A stretch of DNA of 64,000 bases from Paraliobacillus sp044383835. GTDB taxonomy: Bacteria > Bacillota > Bacilli > Bacillales > Amphibacillaceae. The notes below the pieces were generated by a model. The model did not search any database and was not told the origin of the DNA. It was given only the letters and a program-made list of their open reading frames with translations. The translations under genes and the position numbers were made by a program. Position 1 is the stretch's first letter. Every line of letters begins with the position of its first letter. Positions 36,176-45,430 of this stretch are shown here, in pieces. The stretch covers positions 1 through 64,000 of the forward strand of contig NZ_JBISEP010000002.1 of the NCBI RefSeq assembly GCF_044383835.1. Direction: 5' to 3'.

Positions 36176-36742
36176 TTAGACATGAATTTGATCTTCCATA
36201 TCTTGTTTTCGACTTTCTTTATCTTCATCATTATAATCTTTCACATCTGTCCCTAAATAGATATCTTTATTCACTAGATTTACCCACATATTACGTAAGT
36301 ATTGAATACCTCCTAATAATAGCCCGATAGGAATAAAGATTAACATGTATGTTGCTGGTAATTGTAATGCGGCAGTTACTGTACCACTTTCATGTACAGA
36401 CACAACATATAGATATGAATAGTATGCTACTACAAAGAGTACGATTGCAGTAACGAAAGGAATGAGAATAGCTAAAGCTTTTCGAACGGGGTAAGGAGCT
36501 AAATCATAAAATGCTGACATACTAATATGACGCCCTTTTCTTGCTGCATAACTAATTCCCATAAATGTAGCAATAGTTACAGCAAATAAACTAATTTCAG
36601 CAGAGAAAACCCAACTTGAACCAGTGATTGCTCTGCTAAGTACATTTCCTACAACCATGATTGCTATTAAAATAACGGAGTAGCTTAAAATAATTTCTTC
36701 TATTTTTAATAAGAAATTATCCATTGCTCTAATAATTTTCAA
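36176..36742 (-). CDS. dctQ: TRAP transporter small permease (DctQ)
   Basis: 188-residue small subunit with four helices. The family features are LSRAITGSSWVFSAEISLF and the run FMGISYAARKGRHISM with its conserved R-K-G-x-H. The C-terminal 30 residues are charged and cytoplasmic. The start is TTG at 36742, 10 bases after GAGGAGG; ATG at 36724 lacks a site. First gene of the TRAP operon. A promoter with 17-bp spacing is visible 54 bp upstream. Confidence 0.9.
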   Translation of the reverse strand: MKIIRAMDNFLLKIEEIILSYSVILIAIMVVGNVLSRAITGSSWVFSAEISLFAVTIATFMGISYAARKGRHISMSAFYDLAPYPVRKALAILIPFVTAIVLFVVAYYSYLYVVSVHESGTVTAALQLPATYMLIFIPIGLLLGGIQYLRNMWVNLVNKDIYLGTDVKDYNDEDKESRKQDMEDQIHV

Positions 36743-36795
36743 TGAACCAGATCCTCCTCTTCCAAAAGCTGCCTCAATTTTTTCACAGTAAGTCT

Positions 36796-36824
36796 AGTAT
36801 AAATTAACCTTAATTTGTTAACAA
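36796..36824 (-). promoter_or_regulatory. dctQMP promoter
   Basis: Minus-strand TTGTTA (36819-36824), 17-bp spacer, TATACT (36796-36801). Good sigma-A match, 54 bp before the dctQ start codon. Confidence 0.6.
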
Positions 36825-37170
36825 ACAGGATTAAAACGAATTATTTGGAATTTTACTACATATTAACGTCTTAGAAACAAATGATTTAGCTTTATGTATT
36901 TATAGGCTAAAATACTCTCTATTCTTAGCAAATACTTTAAAATAGCTTCTGCAATAGCCTTCGAATGTATCACTTCCTTATAACATAATCTTATAATTAA
37001 TATTAGCTTTTTAGACTAAAAAGATATGTGCACACCCTTTCACTTACATTGAAAGTCCACGCTTATATATATGTTTACATACCCATTTTTTACATACCCG
37101 TGTGTTATCATATAAAACCTACAATTTTTTTTAAAAAAATAAACTTAGATAAATGAGATTAGTAATCATT

Positions 37171-37223
37171 AAAAACCGAACACTTCTGAATTTATAACAT
37201 CCATTCTTCAGTGTTCGGTTTTT
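37171..37223. terminator. Antiporter gene terminator
   Basis: AAAAACCGAACACT and AGTGTTCGGTTTTT are 14-bp arms with a 24-nt loop of low complexity. It lies 35 bp past the antiporter stop, and is symmetrical enough to act in both directions. Confidence 0.8.
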
Positions 37224-37258
37224 AATTCCTGTATGGCATGATTGTTGTAACATGTCAT

Positions 37259-39112
37259 TTATTTATTGTTTTTTTGTTTACGTTGTTCTTCTATCTTATC
37301 TTTTATTTTTCCAAATTCTTTGCTCGGAGGTGTTAAACAAACAACGATGTCTCCAACTACTGGTCTCACAGTTGCATCTTCTGTAAAGAATTGAATGACA
37401 CCATTCTGTTTAAGGGTAAACAGTAATACAGTACTTGACTCACAGTTAGTCATATAATTATCAAATGAGTACTGTTCAGTAAGTGTTGTTTTCCGAAACA
37501 CATAACCAATTTCAACTTTATGTGTTAAATCATCGAAAGCAAATTTTTCATCAAATAGCACTCTTCCTCCGATAGTATGATCCATATCTTCTAAATTATC
37601 TCCACTGTTTCGTTGAATAGACAAACGGTAAACATCTTTTCTTCCGAATTCTGGGACAAATGTTGAAGAGACAAGTGCATTATATGCATCATATTCAGTT
37701 GCTGCTACTAAATAATCGTATGGCGTCATATCTATCATATATTCTGTTTGCTCTGATAAAATATCACCATAGTGAAACGGTATCCCCGCTTGACGTGCTT
37801 TATGTAACCTTTCCCATGAAGAGTCAGTAATAAGAATAGGAATATCTAATTTTTTCATTACATTTGCTAATGAAACAGAAAACTGGTTACTTCCTACCAT
37901 TAATACGCCTGGTTTCCCCTTTGAGGATAGGTTAAGTTTTTTAGCAAGCCATCCGATAGAAAAACCATGGGCACAAACAGTAAAGAATACAAGTGCAAAT
38001 GTGATAGATGTGACTATTTCAGCACCTTCGTAACCACCTTCTGTTAAAACAGAGGCAAAATAACTAGCTACCGTTAATGCAACAATTCCACGTGGAGCAA
38101 TCCAACCGATTAATATTTTTTCTTGAATCTTTAGATCTGTTCGAATCGTTGATAAGAAAATAGACAATGGTCGTACAAGAAATAACATAAGCAGTACATA
38201 GGCAATAATTTCCGGTTGAAATACTTGCACCAAGGTTTCTCTTGTTAAAGATGCTGTCAACATAATAAATATTGCTGATACAAGCAATATGGAAATATCT
38301 TCTTTAAAGTGACGCATCTGTCTAATTGAGGCAATACCCATGTTAGCTAAGGTCATGCCCATTGCAGTTACAGCAAGCAAACCTGTTTCATGTGCTATTT
38401 CATCTGCAATAGTAAAACAAGCAATAACCGCTATTAAAACAGTCGAAGATTTTAAATATTCCGGAATACGGCCCTCTTCGAAATATTTTCCAATTAATTT
38501 ACCGAACACAAACCCTAAAGCTACAGCAAATATAGATGCTAAAATGAAGTATAACAGAGAGTAGATCGTTGACTCCTCTCCTGTGAAGAACACAATAATT
38601 TCAAAAGCAAATACAGCAAGCAATGCTCCAAAGGGGTCAACAATGATACCTTCCCATTTCAATATTTTTGCAGGGCGCGGTTTCAATTTTGATTGACGTA
38701 GCAATGGCAGTATAACCGTTGGACCTGTCACAATAAAGATCGCACCTATAACAAAAGAAACTTCCCAGGATAATCCCGCAATATAATGCGCAGTTAAAGA
38801 ACCAAGCATCCAACTAATAAAAGCTCCCCATGTCACAATTCGAAACACAGGTTTACCAAGGCCTGATACCTCTTTGAAATTCAAGTTTAGACTTCCTTCA
38901 AACAAAATAATTGCTACCGCGACTGAAATAAACGGACTATATAAATCACCAAAATCTTGTTCTGGACGAATCAGATTAAACATGGGACCTGCTAACAATC
39001 CAATAATGGACATAACGACAATCGCTGGTAAACGAAAACGCCAAGCGATCCATTGTGATCCAACACCGAGCAAACCAATAATCATAAACTCTAATAAAAA
39101 TGAATCTATCAC
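37259..39112 (-). CDS. CPA1-type cation:proton antiporter with TrkA-like regulatory tail
   Basis: 617-residue secondary antiporter. The N-terminal 390 residues form about twelve helices with GPTVILPLL and WEGIIVDPFGALLAVFAFE, the ion-binding ND/D region of NhaP-like antiporters. The C-terminal 220 residues are cytoplasmic. They show a degenerate Rossmann start (GVLMVGSNQFSVSLANVM), an acidic GDILSEQTEYMI step and a TrkA-C-like ending. Such tails gate transport by nucleotide or c-di-AMP binding in relatives; here that is inferred. The GTG start has GGGGGAG 6-7 bases away. Na+ or K+ extrusion fits a salt-living Bacillus relative. Confidence 0.85.
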   Translation of the reverse strand: MIDSFLLEFMIIGLLGVGSQWIAWRFRLPAIVVMSIIGLLAGPMFNLIRPEQDFGDLYSPFISVAVAIILFEGSLNLNFKEVSGLGKPVFRIVTWGAFISWMLGSLTAHYIAGLSWEVSFVIGAIFIVTGPTVILPLLRQSKLKPRPAKILKWEGIIVDPFGALLAVFAFEIIVFFTGEESTIYSLLYFILASIFAVALGFVFGKLIGKYFEEGRIPEYLKSSTVLIAVIACFTIADEIAHETGLLAVTAMGMTLANMGIASIRQMRHFKEDISILLVSAIFIMLTASLTRETLVQVFQPEIIAYVLLMLFLVRPLSIFLSTIRTDLKIQEKILIGWIAPRGIVALTVASYFASVLTEGGYEGAEIVTSITFALVFFTVCAHGFSIGWLAKKLNLSSKGKPGVLMVGSNQFSVSLANVMKKLDIPILITDSSWERLHKARQAGIPFHYGDILSEQTEYMIDMTPYDYLVAATEYDAYNALVSSTFVPEFGRKDVYRLSIQRNSGDNLEDMDHTIGGRVLFDEKFAFDDLTHKVEIGYVFRKTTLTEQYSFDNYMTNCESSTVLLFTLKQNGVIQFFTEDATVRPVVGDIVVCLTPPSKEFGKIKDKIEEQRKQKNNK

Positions 39113-39301
39113 TGTCTTCTCCCCCTTTCGGCCTGTTAATTAAAGCGAAAATAGTATAACGTTAGTTTACTGGTAGTTGGCTCTCATGTAAATCAAGAAT
39201 TTTTATTCTTTTTGTAAATTTTTAAATAACTATACTTTCTACATAAAGCGCAATACGTTATCATTAAAAGGATAGTATGCACTCAAAAAGGATGAATATT
39301 T

Positions 39302-41395
39302 ATGTTAGATCAAGCAAAAAAAGCATTAAAGGAATATTATGGTTTTGATTCGTTTCGACCTGGTCAAGAGGACGTTATTTCACATATAGTACAGAAAAAA
39401 AACACTTTAGGTATCATGCCAACAGGCGGTGGGAAATCAATTTGTTATCAGATTCCCGGGTTAATTTTAAAAGGAACAGCTATTATTGTCTCCCCTTTGA
39501 TTTCGCTTATGAAGGATCAAGTAGATGCTTTAGAAAACCTTGGAATTAGCGCTACTTACATAAATAGCTCATTATCAAGCGCTGAACAACAAAAACGTCT
39601 TACTTCTCTTCAACATGGAGTGTATCAATTTATTTATGTTGCACCAGAGCGATTTGATCATCCGCAGTTTTTAGCAATTATTAAACAGATCAAGCTATCA
39701 TTTCTCGCGTTTGATGAAGCACATTGTATTTCTCAATGGGGACATGACTTTCGTCCAAGTTATCGTTCCATTGTTTCTACTATTTCAACGTTACCAAACC
39801 TACCTTTTGTAATGGGATTAACAGCAACTGCAACAAAAGAAGTTATTCAAGACATTCAAACATTACTAGCTGTAACAGATAACGCAGTTGTTAATACAGG
39901 TTTTGCAAGAAAAAATCTTTCGTTTCATGTTATTAAGGGACAAGATAAACAAACCTTTCTAAAAAGCTATTTAGCTGAACATAAACATGAATCAGGTATT
40001 ATCTATGCTCCAACACGAAAGCAAGTCGATTCCTTATCTTCTTTACTGAAACAAAAAGGATATGCTGTAGCAAGTTATCATGCTGGACTAAGTGAACAAT
40101 TACGGCAGCAAGAACAAAATCGTTTTATTCAAGAAGAGGCTACTATTATGGTTGCCACTAATGCTTTTGGTATGGGAATTGATAAATCAAACGTTCGCTA
40201 CGTGATTCATTACGCATTACCAATGAATATTGAATCCTATTATCAGGAGGCAGGGCGGGCAGGGCGTGACGGAGAACCAAGTGATTGTATTTTGCTATTT
40301 TCTGGTCAAGATATTCATTTGCAAAAATTTCTAATCGAACAATCTTTAATGGATACCGACAAAAAAACGCAAGAATACAAAAAACTACAATCCATGATCA
40401 ATTATTGCCATACTTCCAGTTGTTTACAACAGTTTGTGTTACAATATTTTCATGATGATTCTTTAAAAGACGGTTGTGAAAATTGTAGTAATTGTCAACA
40501 AAGTGGCGAGCAGACCGATACAACTCGAGAGGCACAAATGGTTTTATCGTGCGTGAAACGAATGGGAGAACGATTTGGTGCAGGTCTTACTGCCAAAGTA
40601 CTGAAAGGATCAAAAGATAAAAAAATAAAACAATTTGGCTTTGAAACGTTATCTACTTATGGATTAATGGAGAAAGAAACAGAAAAAAGAATTACTAATT
40701 TTATTCATTATTTAGTAGCAGAAGGCTATTTATCGACCGGTGATCAACGTTATCCAACATTACAATTAACAAAGCATGCAGAAGCTGTTCTAAGAGGAAA
40801 TCAAAAAATATGGATGAAACAGACTAGCGTCAAACAGCAAGTATCTAGCGACTATGATAAAGGATTGTTTGAAGCATTACGAATATTACGAAAGAAAATA
40901 GCCGACCAGCAAGGCGTTCCACCATATATTTTATTCTCAGACGTAGCATTAAAAGAAATGAGTACCTACCTCCCAAAAACAAAGCAGGCCATGCTAAGTA
41001 TTAAAGGAGTCGGGGAGAAAAAATATCAACAATATGGCGAAGCGTTTATCAATGAAATCAACACATGGACAACAGCGAATCAAACAAATAAGCACGATAA
41101 AAAGCCAAGTCATTTGATTAGCTATGAACTAGATCAAGCAGGATATACACTTGAGGAAATTGCACAAATGAGAGAGGTCAAAGAACAAACGATAATGAAT
41201 CATTTATATCAATGCTTTCAAGAAGGTTATAAATTGGAGTGGGATAAATTCTTTTCTGAAATGCAAGAACAAGCAATACTAACTGCTCAAGCTGAATTAA
41301 CTGAACCTAAGCTAAAAGCATTAAAAGAAAAGTTAGGGGAAGCTTATAGCTATGCAATGATTCGTGGCGTATTAATAAAGAATAAATTACTTTAA
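39302..41395 (+). CDS. recQ: ATP-dependent DNA helicase RecQ
   Basis: 697-residue 3'-5' superfamily 2 helicase for recombinational repair. Walker A TGGGKS (residues 41-46) and DEAH box (138-141, DEAHCISQWGHDFRP) are followed by the helicase C domain with ATNAFGMGIDK. The RecQ zinc module has cysteines in CHTSSC and CENCSNC. The RQC winged helix, an HRDC domain (about 515-595) and a C-terminal helix-turn-helix extension (about 610-690) complete it, the typical full-length Bacillus architecture. AAAGGA is 9 bases from the ATG. Monocistronic. Confidence 0.95.
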   Translation: MLDQAKKALKEYYGFDSFRPGQEDVISHIVQKKNTLGIMPTGGGKSICYQIPGLILKGTAIIVSPLISLMKDQVDALENLGISATYINSSLSSAEQQKRLTSLQHGVYQFIYVAPERFDHPQFLAIIKQIKLSFLAFDEAHCISQWGHDFRPSYRSIVSTISTLPNLPFVMGLTATATKEVIQDIQTLLAVTDNAVVNTGFARKNLSFHVIKGQDKQTFLKSYLAEHKHESGIIYAPTRKQVDSLSSLLKQKGYAVASYHAGLSEQLRQQEQNRFIQEEATIMVATNAFGMGIDKSNVRYVIHYALPMNIESYYQEAGRAGRDGEPSDCILLFSGQDIHLQKFLIEQSLMDTDKKTQEYKKLQSMINYCHTSSCLQQFVLQYFHDDSLKDGCENCSNCQQSGEQTDTTREAQMVLSCVKRMGERFGAGLTAKVLKGSKDKKIKQFGFETLSTYGLMEKETEKRITNFIHYLVAEGYLSTGDQRYPTLQLTKHAEAVLRGNQKIWMKQTSVKQQVSSDYDKGLFEALRILRKKIADQQGVPPYILFSDVALKEMSTYLPKTKQAMLSIKGVGEKKYQQYGEAFINEINTWTTANQTNKHDKKPSHLISYELDQAGYTLEEIAQMREVKEQTIMNHLYQCFQEGYKLEWDKFFSEMQEQAILTAQAELTEPKLKALKEKLGEAYSYAMIRGVLIKNKLL

Positions 41396-41496
41396 TTATT
41401 TGATGCATGCTGAGATAGCGATACATCGCATGAAGAAAAGGCCTTTTATTTTCGAAGAATGATTGCATATTTTCACGGCTAAATAATTAGCTCCAA

Positions 41497-41556
41497 ATAA
41501 GAAGCGAACGATAATTCATATTTTAGAATTTACGTTCGCTTCCTGTTTCTTATTAT
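41497..41556. terminator. Terminator between recQ and second M29 aminopeptidase gene
   Basis: GAAGCGAACG (41501-41510) and CGTTCGCTTC (41533-41542) perfect arms, extended by AATAA/TTATT at the outside. Serves the minus-strand aminopeptidase and possibly recQ. Confidence 0.7.
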
Positions 41557-41595
41557 TTAGTTTCTCCCAATTCTTTTGACTACACGATATTTATT

Positions 41596-42825
41596 TTAAA
41601 ATGCCCAAGCTCCTTTGCGGAATACCGCTTCTGTTCCACCATCAGCTTTTACTCCATCAATATCCAATTCTCCTGAACCGATCATGAAGTCGACGTGTGT
41701 TAAACTATCATTCACACCATGTTTATCTAATTCATCTTCATCCATGTCTGATCCACCCGCAATACTGGTTGGATAGGCTTTTCCTAGTGCAATGTGGCAA
41801 GAAGCATTCTCATCATACAAAGTATTGTAAAAAATTAATCCTGATTGAGAAATAGGTGATGCGTGTGGCACTAGTGCAAGTTCTCCTAAACGGCTAGCCC
41901 CTTCATCCGTTTCTAATAAATGCTTTAACGTTTCATAACCTTGCTCTGCTTTGAAATCAACTACTTTTCCATCTTTAAAAGTTAGAGCGAAATTATCAAT
42001 CATGTTTCCACCATAAATTAATGGTTTTGTACTTGTTACTATACCGTTAACACCATATTTATGCGGTAATGTAAATACTTCTTCGGTTGGCATATTCGGA
42101 TTAAATGGATTACCATCAGTAGTTTCTGCTGCACCACCTTTCCAAATATGTCCTTCTGGTAAATCAAAACGAATATCTGTACCAGGCGCTTTAAATAGTA
42201 AAGCTTTGTATTGTTTTTTATTTAATACTTCACGTGCAGCTTTAAGGTTTTTGTTGTGTTCATCCCAAGCAGAAACCGGATCAGCTTGATCAACACGTAC
42301 AATTTTAAAAATTTGTTCCCACAAAGCTTCTTTAGCATCTTCTTGTGATTTACCCGGGAATATCTTTTGAGACCAATCACCTGTTGGGATAGAAATAATT
42401 GACCATGCAATTCGATCATTCATCGTATATTTACGGAACTCTTTCATTGCTTCACTTGCAGCTTTTTGTGTTTTGGCTACTTTTGCAGGATCAACATCTT
42501 TTAATAAATCTGGATTTGTTGAACGAATCGATAACAAAGCCGCACCGTCTTTCGCAAAAGCCAAATATTTCTCCACTTGCCATGCTGGAATGTCAGTTAA
42601 GACTTCCTCTGGTGCATGCTGATACTTTAATAAAGTGATCGTATCATCTTCCCAATTAACCAATACGTCTTTTGCACCTAATTCATATGCTTTACGTACT
42701 ACAATTCGTGTAAAATCTGCTCCTTCAATGGATGAATTAATCATTAATGCTTGACCCTTTTGTAAATTAACACCTGTTTGTAAAGCCAGTTCTGCATATT
42801 TTTCTTGCATTTGTATATCTGCCAC
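41596..42825 (-). CDS. M29 family metallo-aminopeptidase (AmpS/AmpT-like), copy 2
   Basis: 409-residue paralogue of the protein at 26310-27560, with the same dinuclear metal-site pattern: TEEVFTLPHKYGVNG, GELALVPHASPISQSG, ENASCHIALGKAYP and SLTHVDFMIGS. It begins MADIQMQEKYAELALQTG from a GTG at 42825, 8 bases after GGAGG. A reading from the TTG at 42840 would include the ribosome site. The ABC-F gene starts upstream on the same strand with a 46-bp gap, so they may share a transcript. Differences from copy 1 are spread evenly, pointing to an old duplication. Confidence 0.92.
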   Translation of the reverse strand: MADIQMQEKYAELALQTGVNLQKGQALMINSSIEGADFTRIVVRKAYELGAKDVLVNWEDDTITLLKYQHAPEEVLTDIPAWQVEKYLAFAKDGAALLSIRSTNPDLLKDVDPAKVAKTQKAASEAMKEFRKYTMNDRIAWSIISIPTGDWSQKIFPGKSQEDAKEALWEQIFKIVRVDQADPVSAWDEHNKNLKAAREVLNKKQYKALLFKAPGTDIRFDLPEGHIWKGGAAETTDGNPFNPNMPTEEVFTLPHKYGVNGIVTSTKPLIYGGNMIDNFALTFKDGKVVDFKAEQGYETLKHLLETDEGASRLGELALVPHASPISQSGLIFYNTLYDENASCHIALGKAYPTSIAGGSDMDEDELDKHGVNDSLTHVDFMIGSGELDIDGVKADGGTEAVFRKGAWAF

Positions 42826-42871
42826 TATCCTTACCTCCAATTAATATATATATTATTTCATCAAAACAAAG

Positions 42872-44764
42872 CTACTTTTGTTGTTCTATTTCTTCAACTA
42901 ATAAGGATAACTCTTCCCATCGTTCCATTTTCTGCTCTAAAGATGCTTCTAATTCTGTTTGTTTTTCATAGAAAGTTTGAACTTTTTCTAAATCACTTCC
43001 AGCTTGAACGATCGCTTCTTGCATTTCATTTATTTGTTCTTCCAATTCTGCAATCTCTTCCTCAATACTTTCCCATTCTCTTTGATCTTTATAAGATAAT
43101 TTTTTTCGCTTCGGTTTTGTGTGGTGAGCTGTTTTCTTGGCTATATCCTTCGTTTTACTTGCCTGGCTTAGCTCAAGATCATCTATATATTCCGTATAAT
43201 TACCAAAAAACATCGAGGTTTCTCCTGGTGAAGTAAAAGCAATCAATTGGTTTACCACACGGTCAAGAAAATATCGGTCGTGCGAGACAGTGATTACAAC
43301 ACCCGGAAAACTATCTAGATAATCCTCTAATACACTTAAGGTTTGCACATCTAAATCATTTGTTGGTTCATCTAATAAAAGCACATTTGGTTCTTGCATT
43401 AAGACTTGTAATAAATAAAGGCGTCTACGTTCCCCGCCAGATAAACGACGAATATAAGTCCATTGTTGTGAACGAGGAAATAAAAAGCGTTCTAGCATTT
43501 GTTCTGCTGTAATGGTTTCCCCATTTTTTGTATGGATCACTTCTGCTGTTTGGCGAATATAATCAATGATTCGTAAATTATCATCCATCTCACTATGATC
43601 TTGTGTGTAGTAACCGATATGCACTGTACTGCCGATTTCTATCTCACCACTGTCTGGCTTGATATGACCTGCTATTAACTGTAGTAATGTCGTTTTACCG
43701 CTACCGTTCGTACCAATAATTCCAACTCGATCATCTGGGGTAACGAGCACATTAAACTCGTTAATATATTTTATACCATTGTAGGCTTTGGATACATCGT
43801 GTAACTCCAATACTTTTTTCCCCAAACGTTTCGTACCTACTTGAAAATCAATTACAGATTCTGAAGTATCAAAGGTTTCCTGTTTTAATTCTTCCACTCG
43901 ACCAATTCTTGCTTTTTGTTTCGTTGTGCGGGCTTTTGCACCACGCTTTAGCCATGCTAACTCACGTTTTAAAGTGTTCGCATGTTTTTGTTCGTTCTGT
44001 TTCTTTAGCGCTTCTCGTTCTGCTTTCTTTTCTAAAAACATCTCATAATTCCCAATGTATTGGTATAAATTCCCTTGATCCAATTCCATGATACGATTAG
44101 TAATTCGATTTAGAAAATAGCGATCATGCGTAATTAAAATAATAGAACCTTGATATTGACTTAAATAAGATTCTAGCCATTCAATGGATTGATTGTCTAG
44201 ATGGTTTGTTGGTTCATCTAATAGTAGCAAATCTGCCGGTTGGATAAGCGCTTTAGCCATCGCTACACGTTTCTTTTGTCCGCCCGACAACTGTTGTATC
44301 GGTTGATTAAATGCCGTTATGCCTAATTTAGTCAAAATCATTTTCGCCGTAGTATTCGCATCCCAAGCTTCCAGTCTATCCATTTGTTGCTGTATTTGCA
44401 TAAATTGATGTTGTATCGCTTGATTATTGGGGTGTTTTTCTAGCTCTATTCGTACTTGTTCGTACTGTCTCATCAGTACCATTATCGTTGCTTCTCCTGC
44501 AAACACTTCCTCTAAGACTGTAACAGCTTCATTCAACTCTGGATCTTGCTTTAAATATGTAATTTGAAAGTCTTTTGCGTGATGTATATTCCCTTGATCT
44601 ATGTCTTCTAGTCCAGCAATTGCTTTCAATAATGTTGATTTCCCTGTGCCATTGACACCTATTAGTCCAATGCGTTCTTTTTTAGAGATAGAAAAAGACA
44701 CACGATCAAATAATTGCTTGTCTCCATATGTTTTCACTATATTTTCAATTGCTAATATTTCCAT
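42872..44764 (-). CDS. yfmR: ABC-F translation factor, Uup/YfmR type
   Basis: 630-residue cytoplasmic protein with two ABC ATPase domains and no membrane span. Walker A motifs are GVNGTGKST and GTNGSGKTT; signatures are LSGGQKKR and LSGGERRR; each Walker B ends LLLDEPTNxLD. The linker between domains is the ABC-F P-site interaction region. The C-terminal coiled coil (about residues 545-630, REWESIEEEIAELEEQI) is typical of Uup and YfmR. These act on stalled ribosomes, overlapping with EF-P. ATG at 44764 has GGAAGGTG 6 bases away. No resistance context, so a housekeeping role is likely. Confidence 0.9.
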   Translation of the reverse strand: MEILAIENIVKTYGDKQLFDRVSFSISKKERIGLIGVNGTGKSTLLKAIAGLEDIDQGNIHHAKDFQITYLKQDPELNEAVTVLEEVFAGEATIMVLMRQYEQVRIELEKHPNNQAIQHQFMQIQQQMDRLEAWDANTTAKMILTKLGITAFNQPIQQLSGGQKKRVAMAKALIQPADLLLLDEPTNHLDNQSIEWLESYLSQYQGSIILITHDRYFLNRITNRIMELDQGNLYQYIGNYEMFLEKKAEREALKKQNEQKHANTLKRELAWLKRGAKARTTKQKARIGRVEELKQETFDTSESVIDFQVGTKRLGKKVLELHDVSKAYNGIKYINEFNVLVTPDDRVGIIGTNGSGKTTLLQLIAGHIKPDSGEIEIGSTVHIGYYTQDHSEMDDNLRIIDYIRQTAEVIHTKNGETITAEQMLERFLFPRSQQWTYIRRLSGGERRRLYLLQVLMQEPNVLLLDEPTNDLDVQTLSVLEDYLDSFPGVVITVSHDRYFLDRVVNQLIAFTSPGETSMFFGNYTEYIDDLELSQASKTKDIAKKTAHHTKPKRKKLSYKDQREWESIEEEIAELEEQINEMQEAIVQAGSDLEKVQTFYEKQTELEASLEQKMERWEELSLLVEEIEQQK

Positions 44765-44881
44765 TACAATCACCTTCCACAATACAAAACACTTTTTCAA
44801 TAAAATACAGACTCATATAAAATACCAAATCCTGTATATTAACACTGCGCTATATCGAATTTTTTTAGCTTTGAGCAGGTT

Positions 44882-45412
44882 CTAATTTAAGCGGCTTGTT
44901 TCATTCCATGGAAAAGAGGTACCAAACCGCTCTGACATTTCCTTCGCCGCTTTTCTTCGCTCTTTACGCATCTTCGCTCTTTCCTTCGCCTCACGATGTA
45001 ACCACTTCTCTTCTTCAGATTCTGGATACACCCCAGGCACTTCTGTTGGATTATTATTTTCATCTATCGCTACCATTGTAAGAAATGCGTTTGCACAAAC
45101 CTTTCGTTTTCCCGTTAGTAGATTCTCTGTTACAGCTTTAACAAAAACCTCCATAGACGTCCGGTGAGCATAAGTAACAAATGCTTCTAAACAGATAGTA
45201 TCTCCTTCTTTGACTGGATATAAAAAATCAACAGAATCAATCGAAGCTGTTACAACGAGCTTTCTAGCATGGCGCATTGCACTAATTGCTGCAATATCAT
45301 CAATATATGCCATTAATTGTCCACCAAATAGCGTCCCGTGTCCATTTGTATCTGAAGGTAGGACATATGAGTTTTTTACACTTAATGATGCAACAGATGG
45401 TTTAGATTCCAT
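44882..45412 (-). CDS. Acyl-CoA thioesterase, YkhA type
   Basis: 176-residue hotdog-fold enzyme that hydrolyses acyl-CoA to free acid and CoA. The catalytic region DTNGHGTLFGGQLMAYIDDI and the strand ASIDSVDFLYPVKEGD define the YkhA/YciA group. The C-terminal 30 residues are charged (ERAKMRKERRKAAKEM), as in B. subtilis YkhA. ATG at 45412 lies 7 bases from GAGG; the ATG at 45418 would sit on the site itself. It follows the cardiolipin synthase gene after 18 bp, so it is probably co-transcribed with it. Confidence 0.9.
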   Translation of the reverse strand: MESKPSVASLSVKNSYVLPSDTNGHGTLFGGQLMAYIDDIAAISAMRHARKLVVTASIDSVDFLYPVKEGDTICLEAFVTYAHRTSMEVFVKAVTENLLTGKRKVCANAFLTMVAIDENNNPTEVPGVYPESEEEKWLHREAKERAKMRKERRKAAKEMSERFGTSFPWNETSRLN

Positions 45413-45430
45413 GTTCATTCCTCTTTCTGT

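Larger units (their letters stand above)
36743..37258. other. 516-bp gene-free region upstream of the TRAP operon
   Basis: No coding frame with a ribosome site is visible. It holds the dctQ promoter (36796-36824) and an inverted repeat CTTTCA-N7-TGAAAG near 37037. Two direct repeats TTTACATACCC lie at 37074-37084 and 37089-37099 (15-bp period). The antiporter terminator is at 37171-37223. The repeats could bind a regulator; no family is suggested by their sequence. Confidence 0.4.
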
